64,000 bases of DNA from an uncultured Sphingomonadaceae bacterium (GTDB lineage: Bacteria; Pseudomonadota; Alphaproteobacteria; Sphingomonadales; Sphingomonadaceae): the NCBI GenBank assembly GCA_947499975.1, contig CANMQE010000005.1, positions 22,773 to 86,772 on the forward strand. Reading direction: 5' to 3'. The notes beneath the pieces are model-generated. The model had not been told where the DNA came from. It searched no databases and worked only from the letters and a program-made list of their open reading frames with translations. Positions 17,815 to 26,654 of the stretch are shown in pieces. A program made the translations under genes and the position numbers. The first letter of the stretch is position 1; the number at the start of each line of letters is the position of its first letter.

Positions 17815-20238
17815 TCAGAACTCTGCAGAGACCTGCAGATACCAGCTTTGTGGGCGAGCAAGAATCTTTTCCGCATAGCCTAGCGTACCGAGCGAAGCAT
17901 TGCCCTGTATCAGATACTCCTTGTCGAACAGGTTGATGATGCCGGCCTGCACTGCGAAGCGATCGTTGATCTCTACCTGGATGGAAGCATTTGCCACGAA
18001 GTAACCTTCCTGCTCGATCTCCGGCACGCTACCCGTGATGAAGACGACGTCTGAGGTGTAGGATCCGTCGAACTGCGGCGTGACCACATAGCCATTTCCG
18101 ATTTCGATGTCGTAGCCGATTGCCATGTTACCCTGAAACGACGGGGTCAGCGGCAACTCGTCGCCGGGCTGGGCCGTCGCTGTCGCACCGGGCACCTCGG
18201 TGATCGAAAGGATCTCGTCATCGAGAATGCTCATACCGGCATCGATGAACAGACCGCTATCGAACGGGCGATAGCTTGCCTCTGCTTCGAAGCCCCGAAT
18301 GCGCGCTTCACCGGCGTTGAACAGCAGCGGCACAACGCCCTGTCGGAACACGAGTTGGATGTTGCCGTAGTCCGCCTGGAAAGCAGCAAGGTTCAGGCGG
18401 AAGTCTCCCACCTCCATCTTGGCACCGACTTCATAGCTGTCGACCGTCTCCTCGTCGAACGGAACAGGCTCGAAACCCGGCGGCGGCGCGTTATAGCGCG
18501 TATTGAAACCGCCCGATTTGAAACTGCGGGAGTAGGACAGATAGGTGTTGAGCCAAGGCGCGACCTCGTAGGCTATACTGGCCGAGCCGGTGAGGGCGCT
18601 GAACGTCTCCTGGTTGGCGGTGGGGTAGATGAACAATGGCCCGCCATCCGGTATCGCCGTGTCCGGCAGCGGATCGGGATCAGGCAGCGTGGCCGGGAAA
18701 AGATTGAGCACCGTACCCTGAAAGGTCTTGCGATCTTCCGTGTAACGCAAGCCGCCGCTAACCTCCAGAGCGTCGGTAAGCTCGTAGGATGCTTCACCGA
18801 ATACCGCCCATGATCGGGTTTCCAGCTCGGATAGCTGCAGGTCTCGCGATCCCGGTCCGCCGTTGAGGAGGGAGCCGATGACCGGGGGTGACGGTGGGAA
18901 GGACAGCGGAACGGTAGCGCGCTCGAACGTATCCTCGTCGAAATAATAGAGCCCGAGAATGCTGTTGAGCGGCCCGCCATCGTACTGCACCTGCAGTTCC
19001 TGGCTGAACTGTTCTGATTTGCCGGCCACGTCGGTTGTGATCAGCAGGAACGGCGTGTTGTCCGCGTCACGGATACCGCGCGATTCGGTGGAACGATAGG
19101 CGGTGATGCTCTTCAGCAAGACACTATCCGAAACGTCCAGCGTGGCCGTTCCCGAAACGCCCCATACCTCGGAGGTGCTCAGTACGTCGGCGGTTCCTCC
19201 GTTGACGAAATTCCCGCGATCCTGGAAGTCGTTGGCGCAGCGTGCATCGTCGATCAGGGGAACGTTCGGCGCACCGAAGCGAGGATCGCCCGGTTGCAGC
19301 GGGGCGAAGGGTATCGTTGCCCCCGGACAGCCGGCAGCCACGCTGACGATGGCGGCGACAGGCGCATTCTCGTTGATGCCAGCAAACACGAACGGCGCGC
19401 CGTTCTCGTCCCGCTTGGTGTAATCCGCCCGCAATTGCAGCTCGAAATCCGGCGACGGCTCGAAGCGGAGCGCGCCGTTGATCGTCACGCTGTCTTCATT
19501 GCCAAGATCGAGCCCGTCGAATGCCCGGATGACATAGCCATCGCGATTGCGGAACCCGCCGGAGACGCGCGCTGCGATAGTGTCGGAGATCGGCAGGTTG
19601 AAGGCGGCAAACCCTTCCACCAGGTCGTATTCGCCCACGCGCAGGCGACCGCGGGCAGATAGTTCGTTGAATTCGGGCTCGCGGGTTCGCACCAGGATTG
19701 CGCCTCCGATCGTATTGCGACCGAAGAGTGTGCCTTGCGGTCCGCGCAGTACCTCGACGCTCTCGATGTCCCCGAAGTCGATCGTGCCCCCAACAGCGCG
19801 GCCGACGTAGACTTCGTCGATATAGATACCGACACCGGGATCGACGGCTGCGGTCGGATCGAGCTGTCCGATACCACGAATGAAAACAACCGATGAGGCA
19901 CTGTTGCCCGATAGCTGACCGGCAGGCTTGAACTGCAGGCTGGGGGTAATGCGCTCGAGATCGGACGTCTGCTGGATCTGCCGATCCTGCAATGTCTCGG
20001 CGGAGAAGGCAGAGATCGCAACTGGCGCTTCCTGAAGCGGTTCCTCACGTCGGCGAGCGGTCACCACAATCACAGATTCAGTTGCCGGGGTCGCACCGAT
20101 CTGTTCTTCCTCGACGATCCCGTCGTCGCTTCCTGCGTCCTGGGCCAGCGCAGGACTGGAAAGACCTGCTGCCGCAGCCGATAGCGCCAGCAAGGCGGCT
20201 CCCGACAGAAATTCCATTTTCGACCAGGTAACCATCAT
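17815..20238 (-). CDS. TonB-dependent outer-membrane receptor
   Basis: An 807-residue protein with a signal peptide (ALLALSAAAAGLSSPALAQ), a possible TonB box in SVIVVTARRREE, a plug domain (ISAFSAETLQDRQIQ; VFIRGIGQLDPT; VEVLRGPQGTLFGRNTIGG) and a beta-barrel ending in VSAEF with the terminal aromatic needed for BAM insertion. The plug type is common in sphingomonad receptors for carbohydrates or other organic ligands. The ligand is unknown; GH3 next door hints at oligosaccharides. The double ATG at 20238/20235 follows GAGAGGAACGAA. A MarR-type gene diverges from it. Confidence 0.9.
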   Translation of the reverse strand: MMVTWSKMEFLSGAALLALSAAAAGLSSPALAQDAGSDDGIVEEEQIGATPATESVIVVTARRREEPLQEAPVAISAFSAETLQDRQIQQTSDLERITPSLQFKPAGQLSGNSASSVVFIRGIGQLDPTAAVDPGVGIYIDEVYVGRAVGGTIDFGDIESVEVLRGPQGTLFGRNTIGGAILVRTREPEFNELSARGRLRVGEYDLVEGFAAFNLPISDTIAARVSGGFRNRDGYVIRAFDGLDLGNEDSVTINGALRFEPSPDFELQLRADYTKRDENGAPFVFAGINENAPVAAIVSVAAGCPGATIPFAPLQPGDPRFGAPNVPLIDDARCANDFQDRGNFVNGGTADVLSTSEVWGVSGTATLDVSDSVLLKSITAYRSTESRGIRDADNTPFLLITTDVAGKSEQFSQELQVQYDGGPLNSILGLYYFDEDTFERATVPLSFPPSPPVIGSLLNGGPGSRDLQLSELETRSWAVFGEASYELTDALEVSGGLRYTEDRKTFQGTVLNLFPATLPDPDPLPDTAIPDGGPLFIYPTANQETFSALTGSASIAYEVAPWLNTYLSYSRSFKSGGFNTRYNAPPPGFEPVPFDEETVDSYEVGAKMEVGDFRLNLAAFQADYGNIQLVFRQGVVPLLFNAGEARIRGFEAEASYRPFDSGLFIDAGMSILDDEILSITEVPGATATAQPGDELPLTPSFQGNMAIGYDIEIGNGYVVTPQFDGSYTSDVVFITGSVPEIEQEGYFVANASIQVEINDRFAVQAGIINLFDKEYLIQGNASLGTLGYAEKILARPQSWYLQVSAEF

Positions 20239-20301
20239 TTCGTTCCTCTCGCAGCGATTGAATCTATTGCCCAATTCGTGGTGCCAGCAGTTGTAAGAAA
20301 A

Positions 20302-20317
20302 ATTGATTATCGTCAAT
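20302..20317. promoter_or_regulatory. Inverted repeat ATTGA-N6-TCAAT, candidate operator in the receptor/MarR intergenic region
   Basis: The repeat sits in the 167-bp divergent intergenic region, 64 nt from the receptor start and 89 nt from the MarR start. MarR-family proteins bind inverted repeats of this size and usually regulate a divergent neighbour. The half-sites are only 5 bp, so the assignment is tentative. Confidence 0.4.
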
Positions 20318-20405
20318 AACTACTTTCGCCAGTAGGCAGACGAAGACATTGGTGCGAACAGTTTCGCAGCATGGTTCTGCTGCAAGTGAATAAGGAGGAG
20401 CAGCC

Positions 20406-20930
20406 TTGACGATACAGTCTGACACCGGGGGAATTGCGCTTTTCGATCGCAAGTTCGACTATGGTCAGCTCCCGCACCTGATCGGTTTTCACCTGCGCCG
20501 GGCAAGCCTTGTCGACTTCAGCACGTTCTCCGAAGAGATCGGCGACCGATCGATCACCCCGCTGCGCTATTCGATGCTCGAGGTGATTGGGGCAAACCCC
20601 GGCTTGCGCCACGTGCAACTGGCCGCTGTCCTGGGCCTGAGCAAGCCCGCGGCGACGCTGGCGATCGATTTCTGGGAGGTGCGAAATTGCCTCACCCGTC
20701 GCAGGATGCCCGAGGATGGCAGGGCGCGCGGCGTTCACCTGACGCGAGAGGGTGAGACGGTCCTCGCCGAGTTGCAGCAACAAGTCGCACGCCACGACGA
20801 GGCGCTCACCGAATCTCTTTCCGCATTCGAGCTCCAGACGCTTCGCGTTGCGCTGCGCAAGATCATTGAAAAGGGAGAAGCCAATGCCTTGACGGAGGCG
20901 TCCTTGGCTTCATCTCCTGCGTCAGGCTAG
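20406..20930 (+). CDS. MarR-family transcriptional regulator
   Basis: A 174-residue winged-helix protein. ITPLRYSMLEVIGANPGLRH, QLAAVLGLSKPAATLAID and the wing RMPEDGRARGVHLTREG follow the MarR pattern, with the DxRxxxxxLT wing slightly altered. The TTG start at 20406 is supported by AAGGAGGAG 5 nt upstream; no ATG is suitably placed. It is divergent from the TonB receptor and probably controls it. The effector is not known. Confidence 0.85.
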   Translation: MTIQSDTGGIALFDRKFDYGQLPHLIGFHLRRASLVDFSTFSEEIGDRSITPLRYSMLEVIGANPGLRHVQLAAVLGLSKPAATLAIDFWEVRNCLTRRRMPEDGRARGVHLTREGETVLAELQQQVARHDEALTESLSAFELQTLRVALRKIIEKGEANALTEASLASSPASG

Positions 20931-21021
20931 CCAAGCGAAGGCCATAGTCCCTGATCAGGTCGGTACCAGGGGCGAGTTGGCGGGGATTTTTCGAGAAACT
21001 TCAAGCTTCCTGGTGCGAAGA

Positions 21022-22257
21022 TCAGCGTGGCTGCCACTTCGACGCGGCGCGCAGGAAGGCCTGTGTCTCATTGTCCGCTTCCTCGCCCATCGGCGGGAAG
21101 TAGCTCAGTTTCACCACCACTGTCCGGGTGGTCGGATCGACGAAGATGTACTGACCCTGCAGGCCGATGGCCGAATAGGCATGGTCGCCCATCGTCCACC
21201 ACTGCATGCCGTATCCAAGGCCAGGCTCGGGCACCTGTTCTGTCGGTCTGGTAGACATCGCCACCCATTCGGCGGGTACGATGCGGTGACCATTGGCCAC
21301 CCCGCCGTCCAGCATCATCTGTCCCACGCGGGCGAAATCGCGCAGCGTTGCGTTGTAGCCTGCACCGCTAAACTCCCGGCCCACGCCAGGCGCGCCGTCC
21401 ATAATGAAGAAGCCGTCTGCCTCGGCTCCCAGAGGCTCCCACAGGTTTTGTGCCGTGTAGGCGGCCAGTGTCATACCGCTGACCCGCTCCAGCAGCAGGC
21501 CCAGCACGGCGGTATCCAGCGTCTTGTATTCAAACAGCGAACCCGGCGCTGCCTTGCGACCAATGGTGCGCGCTGCATTGGCGAAGCGGACCCGGTTCTG
21601 TACCAGCGCACCGATGTGATTGGATGCCGCAGCGCCGGGATTGGCGAAGTCGTACCGCTCCTCGTAATCGACGCCAGAGCGCATCTGCAGCACCTGTCGC
21701 ACCGTTACTCCCTGATAGCCCCCGCCCGCCAGTTCGGGCAAGTAGTGGTCAATCGGATCGTCGAGCGAAACAATCAGTCCCTGCTCGGTTGCCACGCCGA
21801 CCAGAACGGAGATCAGCGATTTCGTGGCAGACCACCCCATGAAGCGGTCTGCCGGGGTGCTGTTGTTGCGATAGGCCTCGTAAACGATCTGCCCGTCTTT
21901 CAGCACCACGATGGCATTGGTGTACGTGCGTTCGATCCCTTCCTCGGCGGAATAGGTCTGGCCGTTGAACTCGTAATTGAAATCGAGCGCATGGCTCTCC
22001 TGCGGCAGCATCCAGGGCTGGCCTGCGTGCGGAACGGTGCGAGTGGAAAACAGCGTATCCATGCTGCGGAAGGTCAGGCTGTTGAACGGCTCTTCCAGCA
22101 TTATCCAGCGCAGGTTCTGCACTGTCACCGACACATCGCTGGCTTCCGCGCCGTTCTGCAGCGCCTCTGGCAGGGTGGGTTCGGCAAGGGCGGCGGGGCT
22201 GACTATCGCGGCGGTCAGAGCACCAAGGCTTGCAACGCCGATCTTGAAGCTGTTCAT
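21022..22257 (-). CDS. Serine hydrolase of the class C beta-lactamase family, exported
   Basis: A 411-residue protein with a signal peptide (SLGALTAAIVSPAALA). The active-site SxxK motif is in MGWSATKSLISV (about residue 170), and GAGYNATLRDFARVG supplies the tyrosine of the second motif. Family members include beta-lactamases, D-aminopeptidases and esterases such as EstB; without a recognisable third (KTG-like) box a true beta-lactamase is less likely. The ATG at 22257 is preceded by GGAGAGGATACAG. The frame is open further upstream to 22428, but without a signal. Confidence 0.85.
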   Translation of the reverse strand: MNSFKIGVASLGALTAAIVSPAALAEPTLPEALQNGAEASDVSVTVQNLRWIMLEEPFNSLTFRSMDTLFSTRTVPHAGQPWMLPQESHALDFNYEFNGQTYSAEEGIERTYTNAIVVLKDGQIVYEAYRNNSTPADRFMGWSATKSLISVLVGVATEQGLIVSLDDPIDHYLPELAGGGYQGVTVRQVLQMRSGVDYEERYDFANPGAAASNHIGALVQNRVRFANAARTIGRKAAPGSLFEYKTLDTAVLGLLLERVSGMTLAAYTAQNLWEPLGAEADGFFIMDGAPGVGREFSGAGYNATLRDFARVGQMMLDGGVANGHRIVPAEWVAMSTRPTEQVPEPGLGYGMQWWTMGDHAYSAIGLQGQYIFVDPTTRTVVVKLSYFPPMGEEADNETQAFLRAASKWQPR

Positions 22258-22357
22258 CTGTATCCTCTCCTTGTTTGGAGGAGCATTTACCGGCGGAAGA
22301 ACAGGTCGACCAGTCCCATATAGGGTATGCGGATGCGATTTGTGGCAGAGTAGTTGT

Positions 22358-22736
22358 TTACCAAAGTCGCGCCACCGCGTTGCACACGCGGCGGACCAGA
22401 TCGGTCTGGCGGCGCCACACCCGCTCAACCGTGCTGTTCATCCACTGCACGCCGAGAGAGTCATCGCAGGCCAGAATGGCAAGCCTGGCGGAATGCATCA
22501 GCTGTTCTGCGAGGGCAAACCGCGCACGTAAACGAGAACCAGCAACAGACTGCCAACCAAAGCCAATAGGGTTGCCATGGCAACAACCGGCGCCGCGCCG
22601 ATGACGCGAGAATTAAATACGGGACAATGGTGCAGGCGATCGCGATGATCAGGGAGTAGAGTTGGAGGCTTGCGCGGCATCAGTGCTGGCTTGCAGGGGG
22701 GTGGTACGCAGTGCCGCGTTGCTCTGACAGAGCCAT
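22358..22736 (-). other. Possible eroded gene remnants between PadR and serine hydrolase genes
   Basis: The minus strand holds two short open frames joined by a TGATG overlap at 22500-22496. The upstream one ends in a hydrophobic segment (ATLLALVGSLLLVLVYV) and the downstream one encodes 46 residues (MHSARLAILACDDS..., ending AVARLW). Neither matches a family I recognise and neither has a good ribosome site. They could be remains of a larger gene, small membrane-protein genes, or chance. Confidence 0.25.
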
Positions 22737-23270
22737 CTAGAAAGCCAGGGGCCATTCTTCAGCTATTCCGGACAACGCTTTCATGGCTTTACGCTCGGCT
22801 GCGTAGATATCGCGATAGTATTGGACAACGATACTGCCCACGGCGTCGAGCGCTTCGGCATCGGCCCGAGAAGCCAGATCTTTGTCGACGCCTTCGAGGG
22901 CCGAAATCGTCTCCCCGAGCGCTTCTTGGCCTTCGTTGCGCGGCAACAATGGCAAGAAGACCAACCCGGCGATCCTGTCTGAATAGACTGATTCACGCGA
23001 GCGGAGAGCCTCGCGAACGAGCTGATGCATCAAATCGCGTCCGGTCGGAGTGAGCTCATAGGCTTTGCGCCTGGGTCCCTTGTCACTTTCCTCAGTTTCC
23101 ACGAGGACGAAGCCCTCGCGTTCGAGCTGTCCAAGTGTCTTGTAAATCGTCGACATGCCGATCTTGGCCCATTCGCGCATTCGCGATCGGCGCGCGAACT
23201 CCTCCATCTCGAAGCCGTAGCGCAGGCCTTTGCCGATGAGGGCCAGTACGATCATGCGGGGTTGATGCAT
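22737..23270 (-). CDS. PadR-family transcriptional regulator
   Basis: A 177-residue regulator with the PadR winged helix: MIVLALIGKGLRYGFEMEE, the recognition region IGMSTIYKTLGQLEREGFV and the wing KGPRRKAYELTPTGRDLM. It is followed by a longer helical C-terminal domain (PadR subfamily 2/Vir-like). The ATG at 23270 is preferred to the GC-rich extension up to 23300. It diverges from a DUF2306 membrane protein, which is probably its target. Confidence 0.88.
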   Translation of the reverse strand: MHQPRMIVLALIGKGLRYGFEMEEFARRSRMREWAKIGMSTIYKTLGQLEREGFVLVETEESDKGPRRKAYELTPTGRDLMHQLVREALRSRESVYSDRIAGLVFLPLLPRNEGQEALGETISALEGVDKDLASRADAEALDAVGSIVVQYYRDIYAAERKAMKALSGIAEEWPLAF

Positions 23271-23319
23271 AGCGCCGTGCTTTTCGCCGCGTGGGCGCAC
23301 TTCGTAAAGGCTTGACCGC

Positions 23320-23336
23320 TATTCTCCAATAGAATA
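23320..23336. promoter_or_regulatory. Inverted repeat TATTCT-N5-AGAATA, candidate PadR operator
   Basis: A perfect 6-bp inverted repeat lies in the 92-bp region between the divergent padR-like and DUF2306 genes, 26 nt upstream of the latter start. Its size and position fit autoregulation by a PadR protein of the neighbouring membrane-protein gene. Confidence 0.55.
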
Positions 23337-23362
23337 CCTATCGGTGCGAAGGGGGAGAGGGC

Positions 23363-23932
23363 ATGGAAATCACTTCGATCACGCAATATTGGCACGATCC
23401 CGTCCTGGCCGGTCTGCATGTGCTGTTTGCATTCGTGGCACTCATCAGCGGCATGGTAGTCATCTTACGTCAAAAGGGCGGACCGTGGCACAAGCGGATC
23501 GGATATCTCTACCTCGTATCAATGCTCGCCGTTAACGGCAGTGCACTGTTCCAGGCCGACCTGGCCCTGTCCGATCCGTTCGTGATAGCGTCATTCGTAA
23601 GCCTCGCGACGCTCTTGGCGGCGATGGTTTGTGCATTCAAATTCCGTAATTCCCGTTCTCCAGCCATCCTTGCGGCGCACGGTACGATGATGGGCTGGTC
23701 CTATTTCGGCTTGCTGGCAGCAGGACTTACCCAGTCGCTGACTGCGAGCGAGATCTATGCATACGAAGGCTGGGATCAGAACGAGAGCGGCGTTTATGTT
23801 CTTGTCGCGCTGGCTGCGCTATGGACGATTTGGCATATCAATCGCGACACGAAGCGACTTCGCAAGGCCGCTCGCAGGAAGCGCGAGCGGTTGCCTGCTG
23901 ACAAACGCCGCGGCGCAGACTCACCAGCTTAG
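23363..23932 (+). CDS. DUF2306 family membrane protein
   Basis: A 189-residue integral membrane protein with about five helices. HVLFAFVALISGMVVIL, KRIGYLYLVSMLAVN, and ILAAHGTMMGWSYFGL follow the DUF2306 layout with conserved histidines near the membrane (H20, H48 and H110 by count). The C-terminus is strongly basic. The function of the family is not established. The start follows AAGGGGGAGAGGGC. The divergent PadR regulator suggests inducible expression. Confidence 0.8.
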   Translation: MEITSITQYWHDPVLAGLHVLFAFVALISGMVVILRQKGGPWHKRIGYLYLVSMLAVNGSALFQADLALSDPFVIASFVSLATLLAAMVCAFKFRNSRSPAILAAHGTMMGWSYFGLLAAGLTQSLTASEIYAYEGWDQNESGVYVLVALAALWTIWHINRDTKRLRKAARRKRERLPADKRRGADSPA

Positions 23933-24306
23933 CGTACAGAACCCGACCACTGCTGTGCCCTTAAGGGTCTTCATTCGTGCCAGTTTCTGTCACCCCTTAT
24001 TCTGTTCTGTTATCGCTGCAACAACCCACGTCGCGGCCAGTGAAGCTCGCGAAGTGGAGGATTGCCTGTCAAGGAAAGGTCGAATTCTTTCGCACGGCGA
24101 GACACGTCCTTCCCCGTCGAGTTTATCGAGCTTGTCGATCACTTCACTGATGGCCTCATCGCATCCAGCAATGGCGCCCACGTCGGCCTGGTTCACCAGT
24201 GCGATCTCTTGGCGGCCGAACCAGGGAAAGGCGGATCTTCACGAAACGACGCGGTTGGGAATAATGGCTTAGCCTCACCCTCCCCGATGTCTTGAGGATC
24301 GAACGG
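23933..24306. other. Intergenic region with no recognised gene
   Basis: There are about 370 bases between the convergent DUF2306 and permease genes. A minus-strand open frame from a GTG at 24196 to 23990 (68 codons, containing DEAISEVIDKLDKLDGE) looks mildly protein-like and its frame stays open upstream. It has no ribosome site or recognisable family, so I do not call it. No terminator hairpin is evident. Confidence 0.4.
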
Positions 24307-25530
24307 TTAACTGGCGACCCATAGAATGACCTGCCCCAGGATAGTAAGGACACATAAGCTAAAGCCGATTGCAGGAACTGCAGTCCAGAGATCTGGCACG
24401 TCACTAGGTTGCGATTGTCGCTTCAATTGCCAAAGGGATGCATTCACCAAAGCAAAAACGACCAAGATCACAAAACTCGTTCCAGATGCCAATGTGCCGA
24501 GTGGAACGAAAAGCGCCAGCAAGAGCGCAGCTGCCAGGACTAATAGCGTCGCTAGAACTGGTGTGTCGGTCGTATCGCTGACCTTGCCAACCCCGGAAGG
24601 AACGCCCCCTCAAGCGTCGCGACCCAAGTCCATCAATAGCCGACTGGCCGCGACAATCTGCGTCAGGGCACCGTTTACGATAACCAGAAGGCTGGCAAGC
24701 GCCAGCGGAAGCGCTGGAAAGCCACTCTCGCGGGTTGCGGCAAAAACCAAGGGGGCATCGGCATTGGCTATGGATTCGATGTTTCCGAGCCCGCCAAGCG
24801 CCATTGCGATCAGAAAATAGAATGCGAACACGAGAACAATGGTAATCACGATACCGCGCGACAGATTGCGCTTTGGCTCTTTCAGCTCTTCCGCAGTCTG
24901 CGCCATGTCGCCAAAACCGATAAAGCTATAGATTGCCAGAAACGCACCGGCGAGTATCCCCGTGAATGCTGGTGATCGAACTTCGCTGAACACGTCGCCG
25001 CGCAACATCAGCCCTGGCCAAGCCAGAAGTCCATCGCGCGTAAGCCACAGGATGAGGAGCAGGGCTGCAAGGCCGATGATCGTTGTTGATGTCATGAACC
25101 ATGCCGCCTGCTTCATTCCCGCTATCGAAACGATGCCGACAACGCCCAGCAGCCCGACCGTCGCAACCCAACCGGGGACGTTCGCGAAGCTCGACAGGTA
25201 GCTTACGAACCCGGTGGTAATGGTAGCACCGGACACGATGTTGGCGACTATCAGCAACCACCCGACAATGGCGGGAAGACGCAATCGGTCGCCGAAGGCA
25301 GCCTCGACATAGTCGATCGCTCCCACAGCGGTCGGCACGCGGGCGCCAACCTCCGCGAATGAAAGGGCGGTGAATACCGCTACCAGCCCTGCGAGGGCGT
25401 AAGCCAAGGGTGCAGCCGCACCTGCTTCACCCAACACCTCGCCAATAACTACGAAAATGCCTGCGCCCAGGATCGTGCCGGTTCCGTAGAAAACCAAGCC
25501 CCGCAAATCCATGTCGCGCTTTAAGCTGAT
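24307..25530 (-). pseudogene. APC-family amino-acid permease, interrupted by an in-frame TGA and lacking a normal start codon
   Basis: The frame encodes an amino acid-polyamine-organocation permease. Around helix 1 it reads LVFYGTGTILGAGIFVVIGE, and later SFIGFGDMAQTAEELKEPKRN. At 24610-24612 a TGA stops translation after LLMDLGRDA. The same frame continues without shift as GGVPSGVGKVSDTTDTPVL and then two or three more helices (FVPLGTLASGTSFVILV; IGFSLCVLTILGQVILW) to a stop at 24307. A C-to-T change of CGA would create this TGA. In addition, the strong GAGGAGGAA ribosome site precedes ATC (25530-25528), not ATG; the first in-frame ATG is 18 nt further (25512). Both lesions suggest decay, unless the assembly has errors. 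Confidence 0.75.
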
Positions 25531-25754
25531 AACTTCCTCCTCAGAAAATAATTACCGGGAGCTTTTCGCGTTCCCGACATCGAGGAGGCCTGGGAAACCC
25601 TTGAGGGGCGTCTCAATGCTCAGGAGAAAGCGCAGGATATCGTGGCACAGACAGTTTCGCCGAGACCGAAATAAGCACTTCGGTCGATGCTGCACTCAAG
25701 CAGGAACAGGAGGTGTTGACGATCATCTGCTGAAAGCCGCGAGGATTCTGGAAA

Positions 25755-26654
25755 TCAAGAAGGCAAGCTGTGGGCCCCAGCAGCAAGGAGCAGCGCGCCA
25801 GAGATGCCAGAGTCCGTATTCAGTCCCGGAGCAACAACCTCCTGTTTGTCGCGCCCGGGAAGGTAGTTGGCACCGGCCTTCGCACTCGCTCGCCTGACCC
25901 GCTCGATGAGGCCGGGCGTCTGAGTGACCCCTCCGCCCAAAACTACGCGTTCGACTGCGCAGCAGGCAAACATAGTGTGACAGGCTTGTGCGAGATAACC
26001 GGCAACCATTTCATGGGCCTCGTGGTCTTCAGGCAGGTCTGACAGTGTACTGCCCCATCGCGCAAGGATGGCGGGACCGCTGGCAAGACCTTCCAGACAG
26101 TCACCGTGGAATGAACAAGCGCCTTTGAAATCGCGATCGTTTGCGCCTCTACGAGGGTAGAAATGTCCCATTTCCGGGTGACCCGCGCCACCCAACAAAT
26201 TGCCATCGACGATCATTCCGCCACCCACTCCGGTGCCGACGGTGATGTAGGCCATGCTGCTTGTGCCGCGACCAGCACCGAGGTGAAATTCACCAAGGGC
26301 TGCGCCGTTCACATCGGTATCGAAACCGATCGGCACGCCAAGCTCGGATGCGAAGTAACCGGTGAGATCGCAATTGCTCCAGCCCGGCTTTGGCGTTTCG
26401 GTGATACGGCCCCATTGCGAAGATTGCCGGTCAAGTTCGACCGGGCCAAACGATGCGATCCCCAGCGCCGAGATGGACGATTGCCGCGCAAACCAGTCCC
26501 GCGTTTGAGCCAGGGTGGAGGCGGGGTCGGTTGTCGGAATGCTCTCGCGCGTAAGGATTTTTCCTTCAGCAGTGCCGGTTGCGAGCACGAACTTGGTCCC
26601 GCCTGCTTCGATTGCGCCCAAGAGCATTCCGGAATCCGATTGCGCAGCCATCAA
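25755..26654 (-). CDS. Fructokinase, ROK family
   Basis: A 299-residue sugar kinase that phosphorylates fructose in the cytoplasm. ROK features are GAIEAGGTKFVLATG (phosphate loop), FDTDVNGAALGEF with the catalytic aspartate, ITVGTGVGGGMIVDG, and the zinc site GHPEMGHFYPRR...GACSFHGDCLEG (His, Cys, His, Cys). This type, with EAGGTKF and the FHGDCLEGLASG stretch, is the fructokinase branch. The ATG overlaps the stop of the GH68 gene (ATGA), so it handles the fructose released by that enzyme. Confidence 0.92.
   Translation of the reverse strand: MMAAQSDSGMLLGAIEAGGTKFVLATGTAEGKILTRESIPTTDPASTLAQTRDWFARQSSISALGIASFGPVELDRQSSQWGRITETPKPGWSNCDLTGYFASELGVPIGFDTDVNGAALGEFHLGAGRGTSSMAYITVGTGVGGGMIVDGNLLGGAGHPEMGHFYPRRGANDRDFKGACSFHGDCLEGLASGPAILARWGSTLSDLPEDHEAHEMVAGYLAQACHTMFACCAVERVVLGGGVTQTPGLIERVRRASAKAGANYLPGRDKQEVVAPGLNTDSGISGALLLAAGAHSLPS

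Noticed and set aside
25560..25754. Short coding-like stretch on the plus strand (DIEEAWETLEGRLNAQEKA) between the permease and fructokinase genes
   Set aside because: It lacks a start codon and is only about 40 codons long before a stop; no family is recognised, so it is at most a remnant.
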